In this document: one piece after another, positions 50,636-62,000 of the stretch
Layout: every line of letters starts with the position of its first letter
Position numbering within the stretch: the stretch's first letter is position 1
Assembly (NCBI GenBank): GCA_000711775.1
Contig: ARYC01017257.1
Location: forward strand, 55,219-119,218
Length of the DNA: 64,000 nucleotides
Source: Oxytricha trifallax
Taxonomy: Eukaryota; Ciliophora; Spirotrichea; Sporadotrichida; Oxytrichidae
Direction of reading: 5' to 3'
Program-made: the position numbers and the translations under genes
The notes under the pieces: model-generated
Databases searched by the model: none
Told to the model about the DNA's origin: nothing
What the model saw: only the letters and a program-made list of their open reading frames with translations

Positions 50636-51300
50636 AATGAATAATTCTTATCAATTTAAATTAGTTTCTATAAAAATGTTAATAGTAATAATTATAGAAA
50701 AATTGGAAAAAACTAATTATAAAAATAAATCTTATTTCGATTACAGACAATTAAAGTGATTACAACTTTTTAAAAAACTATAGTTGTATGAGTTTGTTGG
50801 CTCATTATTTTTTATTATATTATTATCGAGTCAAATGGAAATATATTTTCAATTAATTTCCTATGGGAGCATAAACATCAAAAGTTGACGCACGTAGTTA
50901 AAATTGTTAAATATGAAATTTATTATAAGAGCAGCATTTAAATTTTTTTAAAAAATGTTATATTTATGTTTAAAAGATATTATGAGATCAAGATGTCAAG
51001 AAGGAAAATGATTTAAACACGGATAATCAAAATTTTCAGATGAATAGGGATGTTTGGGTGGAGGGGGGGGTCTAGTTATGGTGGGAGGGGGGGTCTCGTT
51101 TTAGGCCTGGGAGGGGGGGTCTCGGTTGGAACAATTATTATTTAAAAAATTAATTGCAAATTACGAAAGATAAGATGTAAATTTTTATATTATAATTATT
51201 CTTTACTATTTAATATTAAAATAAGAAAGATAAATAACATTTATTATTTTGTATAAACATATAAAATTTTCAAAAATTTTAAAATATTAAACTAAAGATT

Positions 51301-51385
51301 CAAAACCCCAAAACCACTTAGTGAGGTTTATAAGTGCTTTGATTTGTAGGGTATAGTTGGGGTCTTATTGGGGTTAATAGAAAAA
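51301..51385 (+). repeat. TBE-D left terminal inverted repeat
   Basis: As TBE-C left end but with CCCCAAAACCAC in place of CCCCAAAACCCC. It pairs with 55321-55405. Confidence 0.93.
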
Positions 51386-51402
51386 TTAGGCCAATTTGCA
51401 AA

Positions 51403-52461
51403 ATGAGAAATAGAAATTACCGAAATTTAGGGTCTATATATGATGAGAAATATTTAGATTTACTGCTTAAGCTTAGGTATGGTACGAGTATTAATATAGA
51501 CTAAGTCAAACCAGTAATGAATTATACAGCTATAGCAAAGCTCCTGTGCAAGAGTGCCTCAACAGTTAGGTATCATTGCTTGTTGGCTGTTTAGCATTAT
51601 AATTCAGGCACTTGAAAGCATCCTGCAAGAAAATAAAAGTTCTCACAGCACCATACTGACTACCTCTGCGACTCGAAGACTTTAAAGTATTGGGCACACT
51701 TTCCACTAGACTAGCGAGCTGTGATGCTTCATCGCAAGTTTCCTGACATGCGTATCTCTCCTTAAACTATAGCCAACATTTATAGAAGAAATGGAATTAC
51801 TTTCAAGACTGTCAACAGAGTGAAGAGAGTGATTGATTTTACAGTGCCTTTTTATAGTTAATTTAAACTATATATATGATTAAATGCAGAGGGCTATTGA
51901 CAATAACATAAAGTTCATACACGCTGATGAAGCTGTTTTTATCTTCAACAACTTTATTAATAAGTCTTGGTATAAGAAGTATGAAAATATAGAAGTCTAC
52001 GATTAGAAGTAAAGGTTGTAACCCATGCAATTTTAGCAGGTATTAGTGAAGACTCTGGCTTAGAAACTTATGTTATTCATCCTCGCTCTATTAAGCGAGA
52101 GTAGTACATAGAGTTCCTACATAAGCTGAGAGATAAATACAATGATTAGAGATCATCCTGTTTGTTGACAACCTCTCAGTTCATAAGACTAAGGAGTCTA
52201 AGAAAGCTTATGAAGAGTTAAACATTACTCATGTATACAATTCCTTACAGCCCTTAATTTAATGGAATTGAATTCTACTGGAGTTAAATCAAGACCCACT
52301 ACAAGAAACTACTGCTATATCACCTAATGCATGACCTGCCTATAGATACAGTAGACTTGATTCAGAGTAGCTGCAAGAGGGTAAGCATAGAAAAGACAAC
52401 AGTTTGTGCGAGAGAAGGAAGAATGAATGTTTATAAATAAGTTTTAGATTTAAATGAATGA
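51403..52461 (+). pseudogene. TBE-D 42-kDa transposase, nonsense codon and frameshifts
   Basis: ATG at 51403, TGA at 52459-52461. Catalytic Asp-1 (HADEAVF), FVDNLSVH and NGIEFYW are present. The in-frame TGA at 51613-51615 corresponds exactly to the TBE-C nonsense codon. A base is missing near 52005 (GATTAGAAGTAAAGG against GATTAGAAAGTAAAGG in C), and smaller indels lie at 51855 and 52235. At these places TBE-C and TBE-D differ, so the shared TGA predates their separation while the indels came later. Confidence 0.88.
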
Positions 52462-52718
52462 ATAAGTTCACATATTAAATTAACCCAGAAAGGGATTAGG
52501 CTTCTCCTTCTTCTCCTCTTTTTATGGCTTGCTTGGGCCCATATTTCCTCTCTTAGTGCCAGCTCCTGCATCTATGTACATTTCATCTGGCTTTTAAAAA
52601 TCTTAATAATGTCTCTTGCTCATTTCATGAATAGTCCATGACTTTCTCTCTCTGTGAACTTTTGCATGTTCTTTCATTAGGAATATACCAGTTCCAGGTT
52701 TCCCTACAAAGCTATGTG

Positions 52719-53255
52719 TCAAAACTTACTAGAGAGGTATGGATGCTTCTTAAGCTCCGCAAGCCAGGTCTCGCTTATTAGTATGCCTTGCTTCTTTTAA
52801 TCTTCAGAGAAATAGAGTAGCGTTTCTTTGAGCTTCTTCAATGATCTCTCTGAGATAGCTCTCTCTTAAAGTGCCAAGAATCCCAAAGAAGAAGCTCCTT
52901 TCTGGAAGTTTGTTAGAAAATTGTTTCTTGGTAGGAAGCTAAACTTTCAACGCTTCATCTTTCATCGCATCCTCGTAGAGATTAGTGACTGAAATCTCTA
53001 GGTAGTTTGGTATTTCTATCAACTTAATTTCACTGTTTTGAAGGCTTTCTTCTCATCGCAGAGTATAGCTTTTAAAAATGAAATTTTGGTACCTTCCATC
53101 GTTGGAAGGAATAAACCCACTATAGTATATGATTAAGTATATGTCACATGCTTACCATGCTAAGTGAGGTATCGATAGAGATCTTCCTTGCTTCTAAATC
53201 TTGAGATCATTTCTTAAGCTCCAACTCTCTTCATTGCAGTACTTATAGATTCCAT
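52719..53255 (-). pseudogene. TBE-D 22-kDa protein, frame-shifted C-terminal half
   Basis: Reads cleanly from MESISTAMKRVGAQEMISRF at 53255 through FLPTMEGTKISFLKAIL. A missing base near 53035 (AAAACAGTG against AAAACAATG plus A in C) brings a TGA. Further deletions lie near 52830 and 52805. The homologous stop is 52719-52721. The damage is complementary to TBE-C, so between them the two copies cover the whole family protein. Confidence 0.85.
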
Positions 53256-53820
53256 CCTTGGTCCTTCTCTTGTTATTGAATTTCAAATTTTAATATATAG
53301 AGTTCTGGATCCTACTGTTAAAAATCTTAGTATTAAATATGGGCATCTTATAGGAGGTCAACCTGGTAAGGATACGTGGAGAAAGCTGGCAGAAGGTGTA
53401 ACAAACTTCAGAGATGGAGCTCAATTTTTATCAATTTAGTTCCATTAAATTAGTACTAAATTTGCTTGAATTTAATTAGTACTGGTACTAATTCGGTTTA
53501 ATTTTAATTGGTACCAATTTAATATACCAAAACTTAATTAGTACCTACTTTTAAACTAATGAGGTTTTAATGGAAAAGTTCCAAAATGGTTCAAAACCTA
53601 ATTGGTACCGGTACCAACCTAAATATTATCTAAGTTAGTACCAAAATTAAAAATATTAAGCATAATATTAAAAAAATTATAGTTATAAGCTAAGTATAAA
53701 TTTGAGCTCTAACACTTCAATATCAACCATTAGTGCTGCAGTGCCAACTTCTATACATAGTTGCTATAACTTGAGAGGTTATTAGAGCTTTATAATACAA
53801 ATTTAAATTTGAATTTAAAC
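53256..53820. promoter_or_regulatory. TBE-D bidirectional intergenic region with GGTACC/AGTACT repeats
   Basis: Counterpart of 48486-49052; the (A/G)GTAC(C/T) units lie at about 53450-53645, including GGTACCGGTACC. Most of it is also inside the 157-codon frame at 53339-53812. Confidence 0.4.
53339..53812 (+). CDS. Possible fourth TBE gene in TBE-D (157 codons, no TGA)
   Basis: Open from MGILQEVNLVRIRGESWQ to TGA at 53810-53812, 8 bp before the kinase ATG at 53821. The composition is rich in Gln, Tyr, Asn and Leu because the GTAC repeats are translated. The first nine residues equal those of the TBE-B frame. Tight spacing before the kinase gene and conservation of the start in four elements favour a real leader gene or an upstream exon of the kinase gene. 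Poor conservation downstream argues against it. Confidence 0.35.
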
Positions 53821-55266
53821 ATGGCGGCTAACTTAAATCGTAAAGCATCTCTCTTGGCAATGGTTAATCATAGCTAAACTTTGGCACCACTAAAAAGCAA
53901 GAAGCTATTTATATTGAGAGGGAAGAGAGTTAAGAGCTCTTGAGTTTGAAGCAGAGGTCTTCAAAATTGAAGTATCTAACTAGAAGGGGAGAACAGAGAT
54001 AGGACTTTAAACATAAGTTGAATATGTTGAGGAGCTAAAAGAACAGCAACCAATTGAAAAATAAAAACACTTTGAATGCAATGATTGTTAAAACGTCTTC
54101 TAAACTGAGTAGAGCTTGAAGAGGCATATTAAAGAAATACATTCTGGTAAAGCGAAGATTTATTCCAAGCATGATAAGGTGGATGGCAGGTATTAATGCA
54201 CGACTTGCATGAAGTCTTACACTCACTCAGCTAAGGTTAAAAGACACATGCAAAAGCATCATATAAGCGAGTTGTTAATATAAGATTAAGAGACTTAAAA
54301 ACTTATACCTGCCAAGAGAAAGTCTAATACTCTTGAATCTTTAAGAGAGTAGTAAGAAAAGCTCAAGAGGCAGAAACGATATGAGTCACTGTATCAACCT
54401 GCAGGCAATACATTTTTAGCATGCTTCTAAGAGAGAGCTATGTATATTCCTGCATTAAATGCTGTTGATCTTAGCAGTTGTATAGAAAACTACTTGAATA
54501 TAAACGTGCCTAGCAAGGCAAAATTATAGTAGTTGACGAGTTTGCCTACAAGGTGTATCCTTTCAGCTATCTCATTAAGAATGAACAGTATTAGAATGAG
54601 TTTACTAACGAATATATCGTTCTTAGAGAAGCTTAAAAAAGAGATTGCAAGAACTTGCTTAAGCTAGACGGTGTTATTTTAGACTTTGGGTTCATTGCAC
54701 TAAGGCTTAAGAAATATGAAATGACTCTAAGAGACTATCTATATCAAAACAGATATCCGGATGACTTGAATGATATACTTTCAGATATAATTAAGGGCTT
54801 CTAGGAGTTGCATGAACTTGGATATGTTCATAGAGATCTAAAGCCTGAAAATGTGATGCTCAACCTCTGTCCTTTAAAAGTTGTAGTTATCAATTTCAAT
54901 AGAGCCTTAAGATAAGAGATTGTAACATTAGCCAAGGTTCTTGGGACACCAGGATACTTCCCAATCAGAGAGAAGTGGACAAATGGCTCTGTTTAGTGGG
55001 ATGTATGGGCAGTTGCTGCTATCATATTAGAAAGTGACATGGAAAGCATGTCTTACTTTGGTACTAAGCATGAAAAACAATCAATTAGCTTAGCTTAGAA
55101 GCATATAAAGTAAGAAGATGTCTGCGAAGAAATAAAAAGCATAGTAGAGATGATAATCGTAAGAGCTCCTTCATATCCTAGATAATCATTAGATGACATA
55201 CTTGAGCCACTAGAGAGAGCAAGATTAAAGAGATACAACAAAGACAAGCAGATTAAATTTGTTTGA
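53821..55266 (+). pseudogene. TBE-D 57-kDa zinc-finger/kinase protein, frame-shifted, kinase Asp lost
   Basis: ATG at 53821, TGA at 55264-55266. An A missing near 53845 shifts the frame soon after the start. The two C2H2 fingers (about 54075-54260) and the kinase domain are otherwise recognisable: YVHRDLKPEN is intact, but the metal-binding Asp of the DFG-equivalent is Asn (INFNRA, codon 54892-54894; IDFNRA in the other copies). C-terminal part from PGYFPIREKW through a Lys/Glu-rich tail is open. The standard-code minus-strand ORF at 54035-54226 is a shadow. Confidence 0.88.
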
Positions 55267-55320
55267 ATTAAGTACTCTAAAACTCATTAAAAATTCATTA
55301 AATTCACATAAAACCTGCGT

Positions 55321-55405
55321 TTTCTCTACTAACCCCAATAAGACCCCAACTGTACCCTACAAATCAAAGCACTTATAAACCTCACTAAGGGGTTTTGGGG
55401 TTTTG
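55321..55405 (-). repeat. TBE-D right terminal inverted repeat
   Basis: Reverse complement of 51301-51385, ending GGGGTTTTGGGGTTTTG before AAT. Confidence 0.93.
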
Positions 55406-56073
55406 AATGCAACGATAAATTAAAATTTTTACTATTGCTAAAATAGATAAAAATAGGAAATTGTAGAAATTAATCAAGATTTAAATCTATTATTTTAATT
55501 ATAACCAATTTTGCTTTTCGATTGTATTTGGACACTTATAGTAGAATGTTGTCGAATTCGATCAAATTTTATCAGGAATAGCTGTATTTTAAGTTGGATC
55601 TTAAAATTTTTATCTGATTCACTAGTTGAGTAACCAGTAGCAACTTTTACTATCTGTTGGATAAAATCATCAACTGATTTAAAAATTCCTGATCAAATCT
55701 TAGTGATTGAAAGTGTAATCACCATAAATGGTCAATAACTCCCTGATTTATGAGTGTTAGGTCAAATTAGGGTCACGACTGGATTCTCCATGTTTTAAAA
55801 CACCTGGAATATCATCTTTCACGTCCTGCTCGACAGTCAAAGCGCCCCATTCTGACAGTTTAGTGAAGGGGCCGCCAAGTTGGGCTTTAAAATGAGCGAA
55901 AATGAGAGAGGTTTTTGGATTTTTGGTTTGATTAGTTAAAATTAAAACTTAAAAGTGTGATATGTAATAAGGGGCTTTTAATCAAGCAATTAAACGATTT
56001 GAACTGCTGTTTCAGTATGTATTGTTAACTTCAATAGCTCTTACACCCTAACTCATCATCATTCAGCTAAACT
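55406..56073. other. Non-coding flank downstream of the transposase gene, possible element end
   Basis: AT-rich to about 55520, then GC-richer. It holds related short units such as GATCAAATTTTATCAGGAA (about 55558) and TTCCTGATCAAATC (about 55687), and an imperfect GC-rich hairpin (GCGCCCC ... GGGGCCGC, about 55840-55875). These could be subterminal repeats of the element that carries the adjacent transposase gene; the matching other end was not found. Confidence 0.3.
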
Positions 56074-58833
56074 TCACACAAATCCATGCTTGATGGTGCT
56101 GCACCACTGCTACACACTTAAAGCCCAGAGCTTGTTGACGTCTGTCTTGGCCATTGCCTTCAGAATCTGCGAAAGCCGCTTCACCAGGTGGATCCTATGA
56201 AAAGTTAGGCCCATAATACTTACTTGCTGTCTGCTTGCTCCTAGCGGAGGTGCCTCTTGATGTAGGAGAACAACTGCTCGATGGGGTTAAGCCAGGGTGA
56301 GTACTCTGCATTGAAGAGGACAGTGCCTTGAACTTCCTAGCAGTCTCCAGCACCTCTGAATACTTGTGAATGACTGCGTTGTCCATGAGCAGCACGAACT
56401 TCTTCTGGGCGAGATCCTTGTCTGTGCGCAGCTGGCGCAGGGTGTGATAGAGGAAGTTCTCGAATAGCACAGCATCGAAGGCCCCCTCAATGATTTGGCT
56501 AGAGATCAGCTGGTCCTTGGTGATGGCTGCCACAAAGCTCATCGAAAATTGCTATCTCTTAGTGGATTCCTTGGTGATTGAAAGATTTCGAGCAAAGAGC
56601 CCGTAAGACCCCAACCGCTGGATCACTTGCTGCTTCGAGACTACGATGGGAGTATAAGTGAATGATGGTAAGGCCTCAATTGCATCGACTACAGCTTGGG
56701 TTGCTTGATTACTCCCCTTAATGGACTTAGGAAACTTAGAATCATCTATAAAAGTGTCAAAATCCATAGAATTTGCTTACCTTCCTGTCGATTCTCTGTG
56801 ATTTCGCTGCTCCTTTGAGGCCTGCTGGACAGCTGCAAGCGTCGGGGAGTGATGCATGCCATGTTTTCATTGCCATTCGCGCTCAATACTTCACTGCCCT
56901 TGCGTTGAGTTGATTATAGTCTGAGACTGGCCAGGTTCTGGACCAATGGAGTGAGAACAGAAGCAGATTTGAGAGGGGTTTATGGTTAGCTGCTTGATTT
57001 CTTGGAGGAGCTCTATATTCTGATCGCGCTGAAGCGCTTCTGCAGGGATGTCTATTGAGCACTGCCCTCTGGGACTTCTAGGATAGGTGACAGCTGAGTA
57101 TACTTGTATTTATCGCTGCATTTGATAGGAGTGACAGCGATGCTTTACTCCTTAACATCAAAGATATGCTCTCTCTAGGCGGAAGATTTCCTCCGTAACT
57201 TTCTAAAGATCGATTTCGAGTAGTTTGGCCTTGAAATTTTTTATGGAACAATTCCAGATCCAGCCACTATTCGTGCAGTATTGCCAATTTAGTCTTCTTA
57301 ACCTACTATAGAACTCTTACCATCAGATTTGACATCTCTCGAGCTGCTGATGACGCTGTATTCAAATAGTCAAGCAAAAACAGCAATACTTACCTCGAGG
57401 TTCCCAGAATTGCTTGGGGTCTCAAAATTTCAGCTTTCAGGTCACTTTCATCTTGAATTGAAACTTGGTCTTTCAAAAATGGGGTGTTCGGGGTCTTCAT
57501 TTTATCATACTTTCTGGCCCCATTGATTATAGATGTGTTCGATTCGATGTTAGAGTAGCCAACCAGCATCTTGCCATAATGGATGACATCGTCGGTGACG
57601 AGAACCTCGGTCTTACCAACAGCAGGGGCCAGAGAGGAGTCAACTTATTAATTTTCTTTGTGAAGGGCAGCTGAATTGAAACTCCATTGCTTTGTAGGCA
57701 TGTAATCGCTCCTGAAGTTGGATTCATCCACTGATATGATCACTGCATCTTCCAAGAATAGCTGGGCGAGCAGTCTTGACACCCAAAGTCTCTTCTCGTT
57801 GAAGGATGGGTCTCTATACTTCGCATTGGCGTTCTGGGCTTTGCCAAATAGTAAATGGAAACTTTCCTTGAGTACCTTCAATAGCGTAGCAACGCTGGGC
57901 ACTGTTAAGTTCTTATATTCTTAGTCCTTACTCTGCAATTCAAGCAAGTTATCATGCAGGCGCCAGCCAGTGATCTTGTAGATGCCTTGCTGTTCAAGTA
58001 TAGTAGCAATCGCCTTCAGCAACAGCGGGTTGCTCCGGTATTCTTCCTCCCATTCTTGAGCTTTTGTTTTGGATTCAGCACTCTGTGCTCCACCTCATAC
58101 TTGAACTTCTCGATTGCTTTGTATACAAATGGTCGATCCACACCCATTTCAAGTGCTATATCCTTGGGTTTCATGCCCTCCACCTTGTATTGTTAAACCA
58201 CTTAGATTTTCTTTAGCGCCAGCTTCGCATCTCGACGTTTCAGGTAAGGATTCTTGGAGGATCCATTCATTGGTTAATGGTTTGAGTATTCACGATTTGA
58301 TAAATCGAAAACCCCACCCTGCTCTTTCATGAAGTCTTGCAGGCCTTACCACAGCTCATCGTTCTACTTTATCTGCAGGTTCTTATGCATTACATTAGAG
58401 TTTCTCTACCTTGTATACTGTTATGGCTTTCTAATCATTCGAAGGTAGTGCTCAAGGCCATAACAAAGCTAGTCATCAGTTGCCAAACTTGAAATATCGA
58501 CTAACGATGATACGCTCACTCAACATTGTCCAATGGCAGTCGTATGATTTGTCCACCCAGAATTCCCATCGTTGATGGCGGCACCTACCCATTGTTAAGG
58601 AGAGTACCTGAAGTGTAAGAGAGCTTCAATGGCTTAGGAATTGAGGGGAAGTTGGTGCCCAGCACCACCGATGTCCACTTGAGTATAGTCTTCTACTATG
58701 GCTTCAGCGCACTCTGCTTGATTTCCTCTAACTCTTGATTGCAGAGAAATCCAAAGTTCAGAATCGACTACGATGAAAAGGAATTGTATGAATGTTCGCT
58801 ACCAATCGATGATGTATTGAATGAATGTAACAT
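56074..58833 (-). CDS. Tc1/mariner-IS630-like transposase gene with three short introns and a large internal insertion
   Basis: A DDE transposase-like protein unlike TBE. It reads from ATG at 58831-58833 to TGA at 56074-56076 using TAA/TAG as Gln and removing three GT-AG introns; all three splices join codons in frame. Order: N-terminal region; probable helix-turn-helix near 58140-58210 (KIQVVQQYKVEGMKPKDIAL); catalytic Asp-1 in ISVDESNF (about 57727); a Ser/Gln/Lys-rich insertion of roughly 330 residues; FVAAITKDQ; Asp-2 in LLMDNAVIH (56381-56383); EYSPWLNPIEQLFSYIKRH with the catalytic Glu (56277-56279); and a C-terminal helix ending TIKHGFV. Asp-2 to Glu is about 34 residues. Normal relatives have about 90 residues between Asp-1 and Asp-2; here about 420. 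Frame changes without an obvious intron remain near 58530, 58035 and 56325, so it may be a pseudogene or contain sequence errors. Confidence 0.8.
56195..56223 (-). other. Intron 3 of the transposase-like gene
   Basis: 29 nt, GTAAGT...CATAG on the minus strand. Removing it joins ...EQADSK to IHLVKRLSQ in frame. Confidence 0.75.
56746..56780 (-). other. Intron 2 of the transposase-like gene
   Basis: 35 nt, GTAAGC...TTATAG. The splice joins GAAG to ATGATTC to give ...ENRQEDDSKFPK in frame. The standard-code ORF start MDFDTFID falls inside this intron and is not real. Confidence 0.8.
57356..57393 (-). other. Intron 1 of the transposase-like gene
   Basis: 38 nt, GTAAGT...ATACAG. The splice gives ...ILGTSSVISSSRD; the joined frame is then open for more than 180 codons. 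Confidence 0.8.
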
Positions 58834-59004
58834 TTCCAATAACTAAGTGCTGTTCCTTGTGGTTTATATATATTACAGTCTTTTAAAGTTTAATAGTTAA
58901 TACTAATAACTCAAATAACACTAAAAACTCAAACCAATGAAAATCATTCTGAGATTTTGAACTATGATTTAAGTCCGATCTTTCAGAATTTTATAATTAA
59001 TTTA
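58834..59004. promoter_or_regulatory. Divergent promoter region
   Basis: 171 bp between the starts of the minus-strand transposase-like gene and the plus-strand giant gene; AT-rich with TATATATATTA near 58866. The head-to-head layout suggests shared transcriptional control, but no specific signal was recognised. Confidence 0.4.
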
Positions 59005-62000
59005 ATGATTTTCGAAGATTTCCTGCTTCCCACAGGAACTTTTAACTTCTCCAACACCGATTTCGATAAACTCAGGCACATCTCTTCAGCTATGTAAGGG
59101 GATCGTGCCATCAGAATGATGCTGCAACATGCCAAAGTGACTGTGGAGTGCAAGAACTCCAAGCAAAACCTTCTTCAACTGTTCCTTGCTCGAATTCCTC
59201 GCATCAGAAAATCCAATTCAACATCGCCTTGCTCATGAAGAAGCTGATCCAGTGCAAAGGAATGAACCCTATCCTGACCGAGTACGTTTGCAAGCCAGCC
59301 AGTAACTTTGTCTCATAAATCATGAGTCAGGTTAGCATTAACACTGCCACTCAGTCTACGTTCACTCTCGCCGAGGCAGAATAATTCCGCAAGGACATGG
59401 ATGATTTGATTTAATCTCAAAACATCAACATTCAGATCCAGAAAGGTTCAATTCAAAGCCAGACCAACTATACCATCAGTGGTAGTTCATTTTAAGTTGA
59501 TTACCCTATGCCCGCAGACTACCAAGAGAAGAAGTTCACCAAGCCTACGACCAACTAAAATGTCAAGAAAGTCCTCAAGATTTCAGGACTCGAGATCAAA
59601 AATGATGTTGAACTTCTGAATGCTTTCAAAGCCAAGTACAACGATCCCGCAGAACAAGATTTTGTCAAGGAAATCGAGGCTTTGGCAGATGAAGCTGTGG
59701 TATAAGAAGCTGAGAGACTGAAGAAGACCTCAATGGGACAAAGTGCAAACCCATCACCTACTAACCCTCTACCTAAACCAGCAGCAAGCAGCCTAAACTC
59801 TTCGAAAAGTCGCACCCAAGTCAATCATTATGTTGAAGATGATGATGATGAGGATGATGATGATCAACAATCCCCCAAACAGATGAAGTAACGCGTGACC
59901 ACTTCCTACAACCTGAGAAACATCCCCTCAGTAAAGAAGACCACCTTCGAAAGCGATTCCAAGAGCAAGTTTGCCAAATAAAGAGACTGCTATACCCCAG
60001 AGCCCTCAAGAAACAGACTTCAAAGCCAGAGAGAGCCCAGCTAAAAACAACCCTACAGTGAGAAAGAGCAGCAATTTGAACAACTCTGACCATTCAGAGG
60101 AAAGGGAGACTCGATATGACAGACATCACCAAAGCCAGACCAGGAAATCAACTTATGGAAGCCAATTCAGCTGAGCTATGAGAGTTTCTAACTACGAACG
60201 ACCTGCATGTGGTGTTACTGAAAGCATGATGAACATGAACTAAAGCGTTCCCCCAATCCTAATGATAATTTCAATTGGGAATTGATTGAGGCAAAGCTAA
60301 AAGAGGAATATGATACTATTCTCAAGAACACCATCGCGGAAGACCTGAAAACCTCTCACTACTCTATAGATGTGATTTAACTTATCACCCAGTTCGAAAA
60401 GAAATACGCGAAGAGTGATTGCTTCGGTGAGTTCCCTCTTCTGGAAATGCTTTAGAATTTCCAAAAAATGAACTCTGGAACCTGTGCTGTTGACTTCTTC
60501 TTTGCAAACAAAAAAGTGGTCTAATATCAACTTGAGATGAAAAGAAAATCTTGCTTCATTGAAAAAGACCGAGAGGTTCAGCTAATTACTCAAACAACGT
60601 ACAAGAGAATGCTTGGTAAGAGAGCTGAGTAAGTAGACCTTTCAGACGTGATAAAAGAAAATGAAAAGCAGAGAATAAAGAGACAGAAAACCTCTCTCAA
60701 TTCACTCAACTAAAATAATATTGGTGGTGGTTATCCCGATGACGGAAAAGAAGACCAGTAAATGCTTAATGTCAATGCCAATCAAAGCAGCTTTTAGCAA
60801 CACAGATACCCATTAAGTTCTCGCAAGAAATACCACCAGAAGACTCTAAGCTCAAATGTTGAGTAAGCATCTCAAAGCTAAGTCAAGGACAAGCTTGACA
60901 TGATCCCCAGCCATTTCTTATTCACTCGCTGTTGGTATGTCAAGGAGAGATTTGAAGAGTTACTGCCCTCAGAATATTTCCAATACCCATTCATGATTCA
61001 GAAAGCTAATGAATGCTTTGAGTACATACAGGATAATTTCGAGTCTTCTTGGTACAATTACACTGGTTCTCCCTTCTTTAACGCTTCTGTTTACAGACTA
61101 ATGTTTACTCCTCATCGATTCATCCATTAACCAAACAGAATCAAGGATTACCAGTACAGGGACAAGCATGCATTCAATCCCAATGTAAACTTCTGCAGCA
61201 AAGTGCTCAATTGCCAACACTCGACTCCTTACCTCGACTAACTCATGCAGCTAGTGAACCTCTTGAGCGATGGCCTGGTTTATATCGAAAGGAGATCATT
61301 CTGTATGCTACTATGTGCACTCTTCAAAGCAGCCCCCTAGCCTATTGTGAACCCCCTCTTCTTGAACCCCATGAAGTTTCCTCTCTTGCATGCTCTCGAC
61401 TGGCTTGTCTTCGATGAGTTCTCTAAGAACATATGTATTCAAAAGGCTCGGTACAATAGATTACAATAAGGCAAGTTTCTATGAGCTTGGCAGCTTCGGC
61501 CAATAGTTTTCGAATAACGAAAAGCTTTTCTCTGATTATCTAGACAACAGGAACTCTATCATTGTAGAGCTGATCTTCCATCAACGTGGTCGAGACATTC
61601 CTCAGTCAATATTCGGGGTCATCCGCAAGAATGCTGATAAGTCATTGACGATCAAATCTTCGTACAGTAAAAAGACTGTGTTGATCCCCAAAAGTATCGA
61701 TTCGAAGAATAATGAATTGAAAGAAGCTTGCCAGGTGTTTATACATGATTTTACTGAAGACCCCGCGTTCTCTACAGGTATGAAGCAGGTATTCGAAGTG
61801 CGATTCTATGGGTGCAAGCTAAGATATGAAATGGAGAAGACTATTCTATTATAATACGACGATTTCCAATACAGGGCTCGTTAATTTTTCGTGCGTTTCT
61901 TTTCTATGTAACATTTCCATTTGTCTAACTTAATTTATAGGTACTCATCAACTAATCTTCATCAGGCGTACATTGATTTGCATTGAGGAATTGGATATCT

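Larger units (their letters stand above)
45861..51133. mobile_element. Large palindromic element with C/G-rich ends, split by TBE-C
   Basis: Left arm 45861-46345 and right arm 50661-51133 are inverted copies of about 480 bp. The outer ends read TGTTCCAATCGAGACCCCCC and, at the right, GGTCTCGGTTGGAACA. Next to each end are C/G-tract subrepeats around GAGACCCCCC and an AGGCCTAAAACGAGACC block. The arms are not identical (indels in the C tracts), so this is not a simple recent artefact. Without TBE-C it would be an approximately 1.17-kb foldback element with an internal 169-bp miniature element. No coding capacity outside TBE-C. Confidence 0.85.
51301..55405 (+). mobile_element. TBE transposon copy D
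   Basis: A complete 4105-bp TBE, a direct near-identical repeat of TBE-C. The terminal repeats are 85 bp; the left one has one C-to-A change (ACCACTTAG). The flanking trinucleotides do not match: ATT at 51298-51300 on the left, AAT at 55406-55408 on the right. Both are valid ANT sites, so the element may be a recombinant between two insertions, or one flank has mutated. All genes are damaged. Confidence 0.94.

Noticed and set aside
45861..51133. CRISPR array or bacterial island from the repeated C/G tracts
   Set aside because: Repeats are inverted arms of a foldback element without regular spacers, in a eukaryotic germline context.
59555..60093. Minus-strand ORFs at 59555-59824 and 59821-60093
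   Set aside because: They are antisense to the long plus-strand coding frame; the His-rich run is the complement of its Asp-coding GAT repeat.
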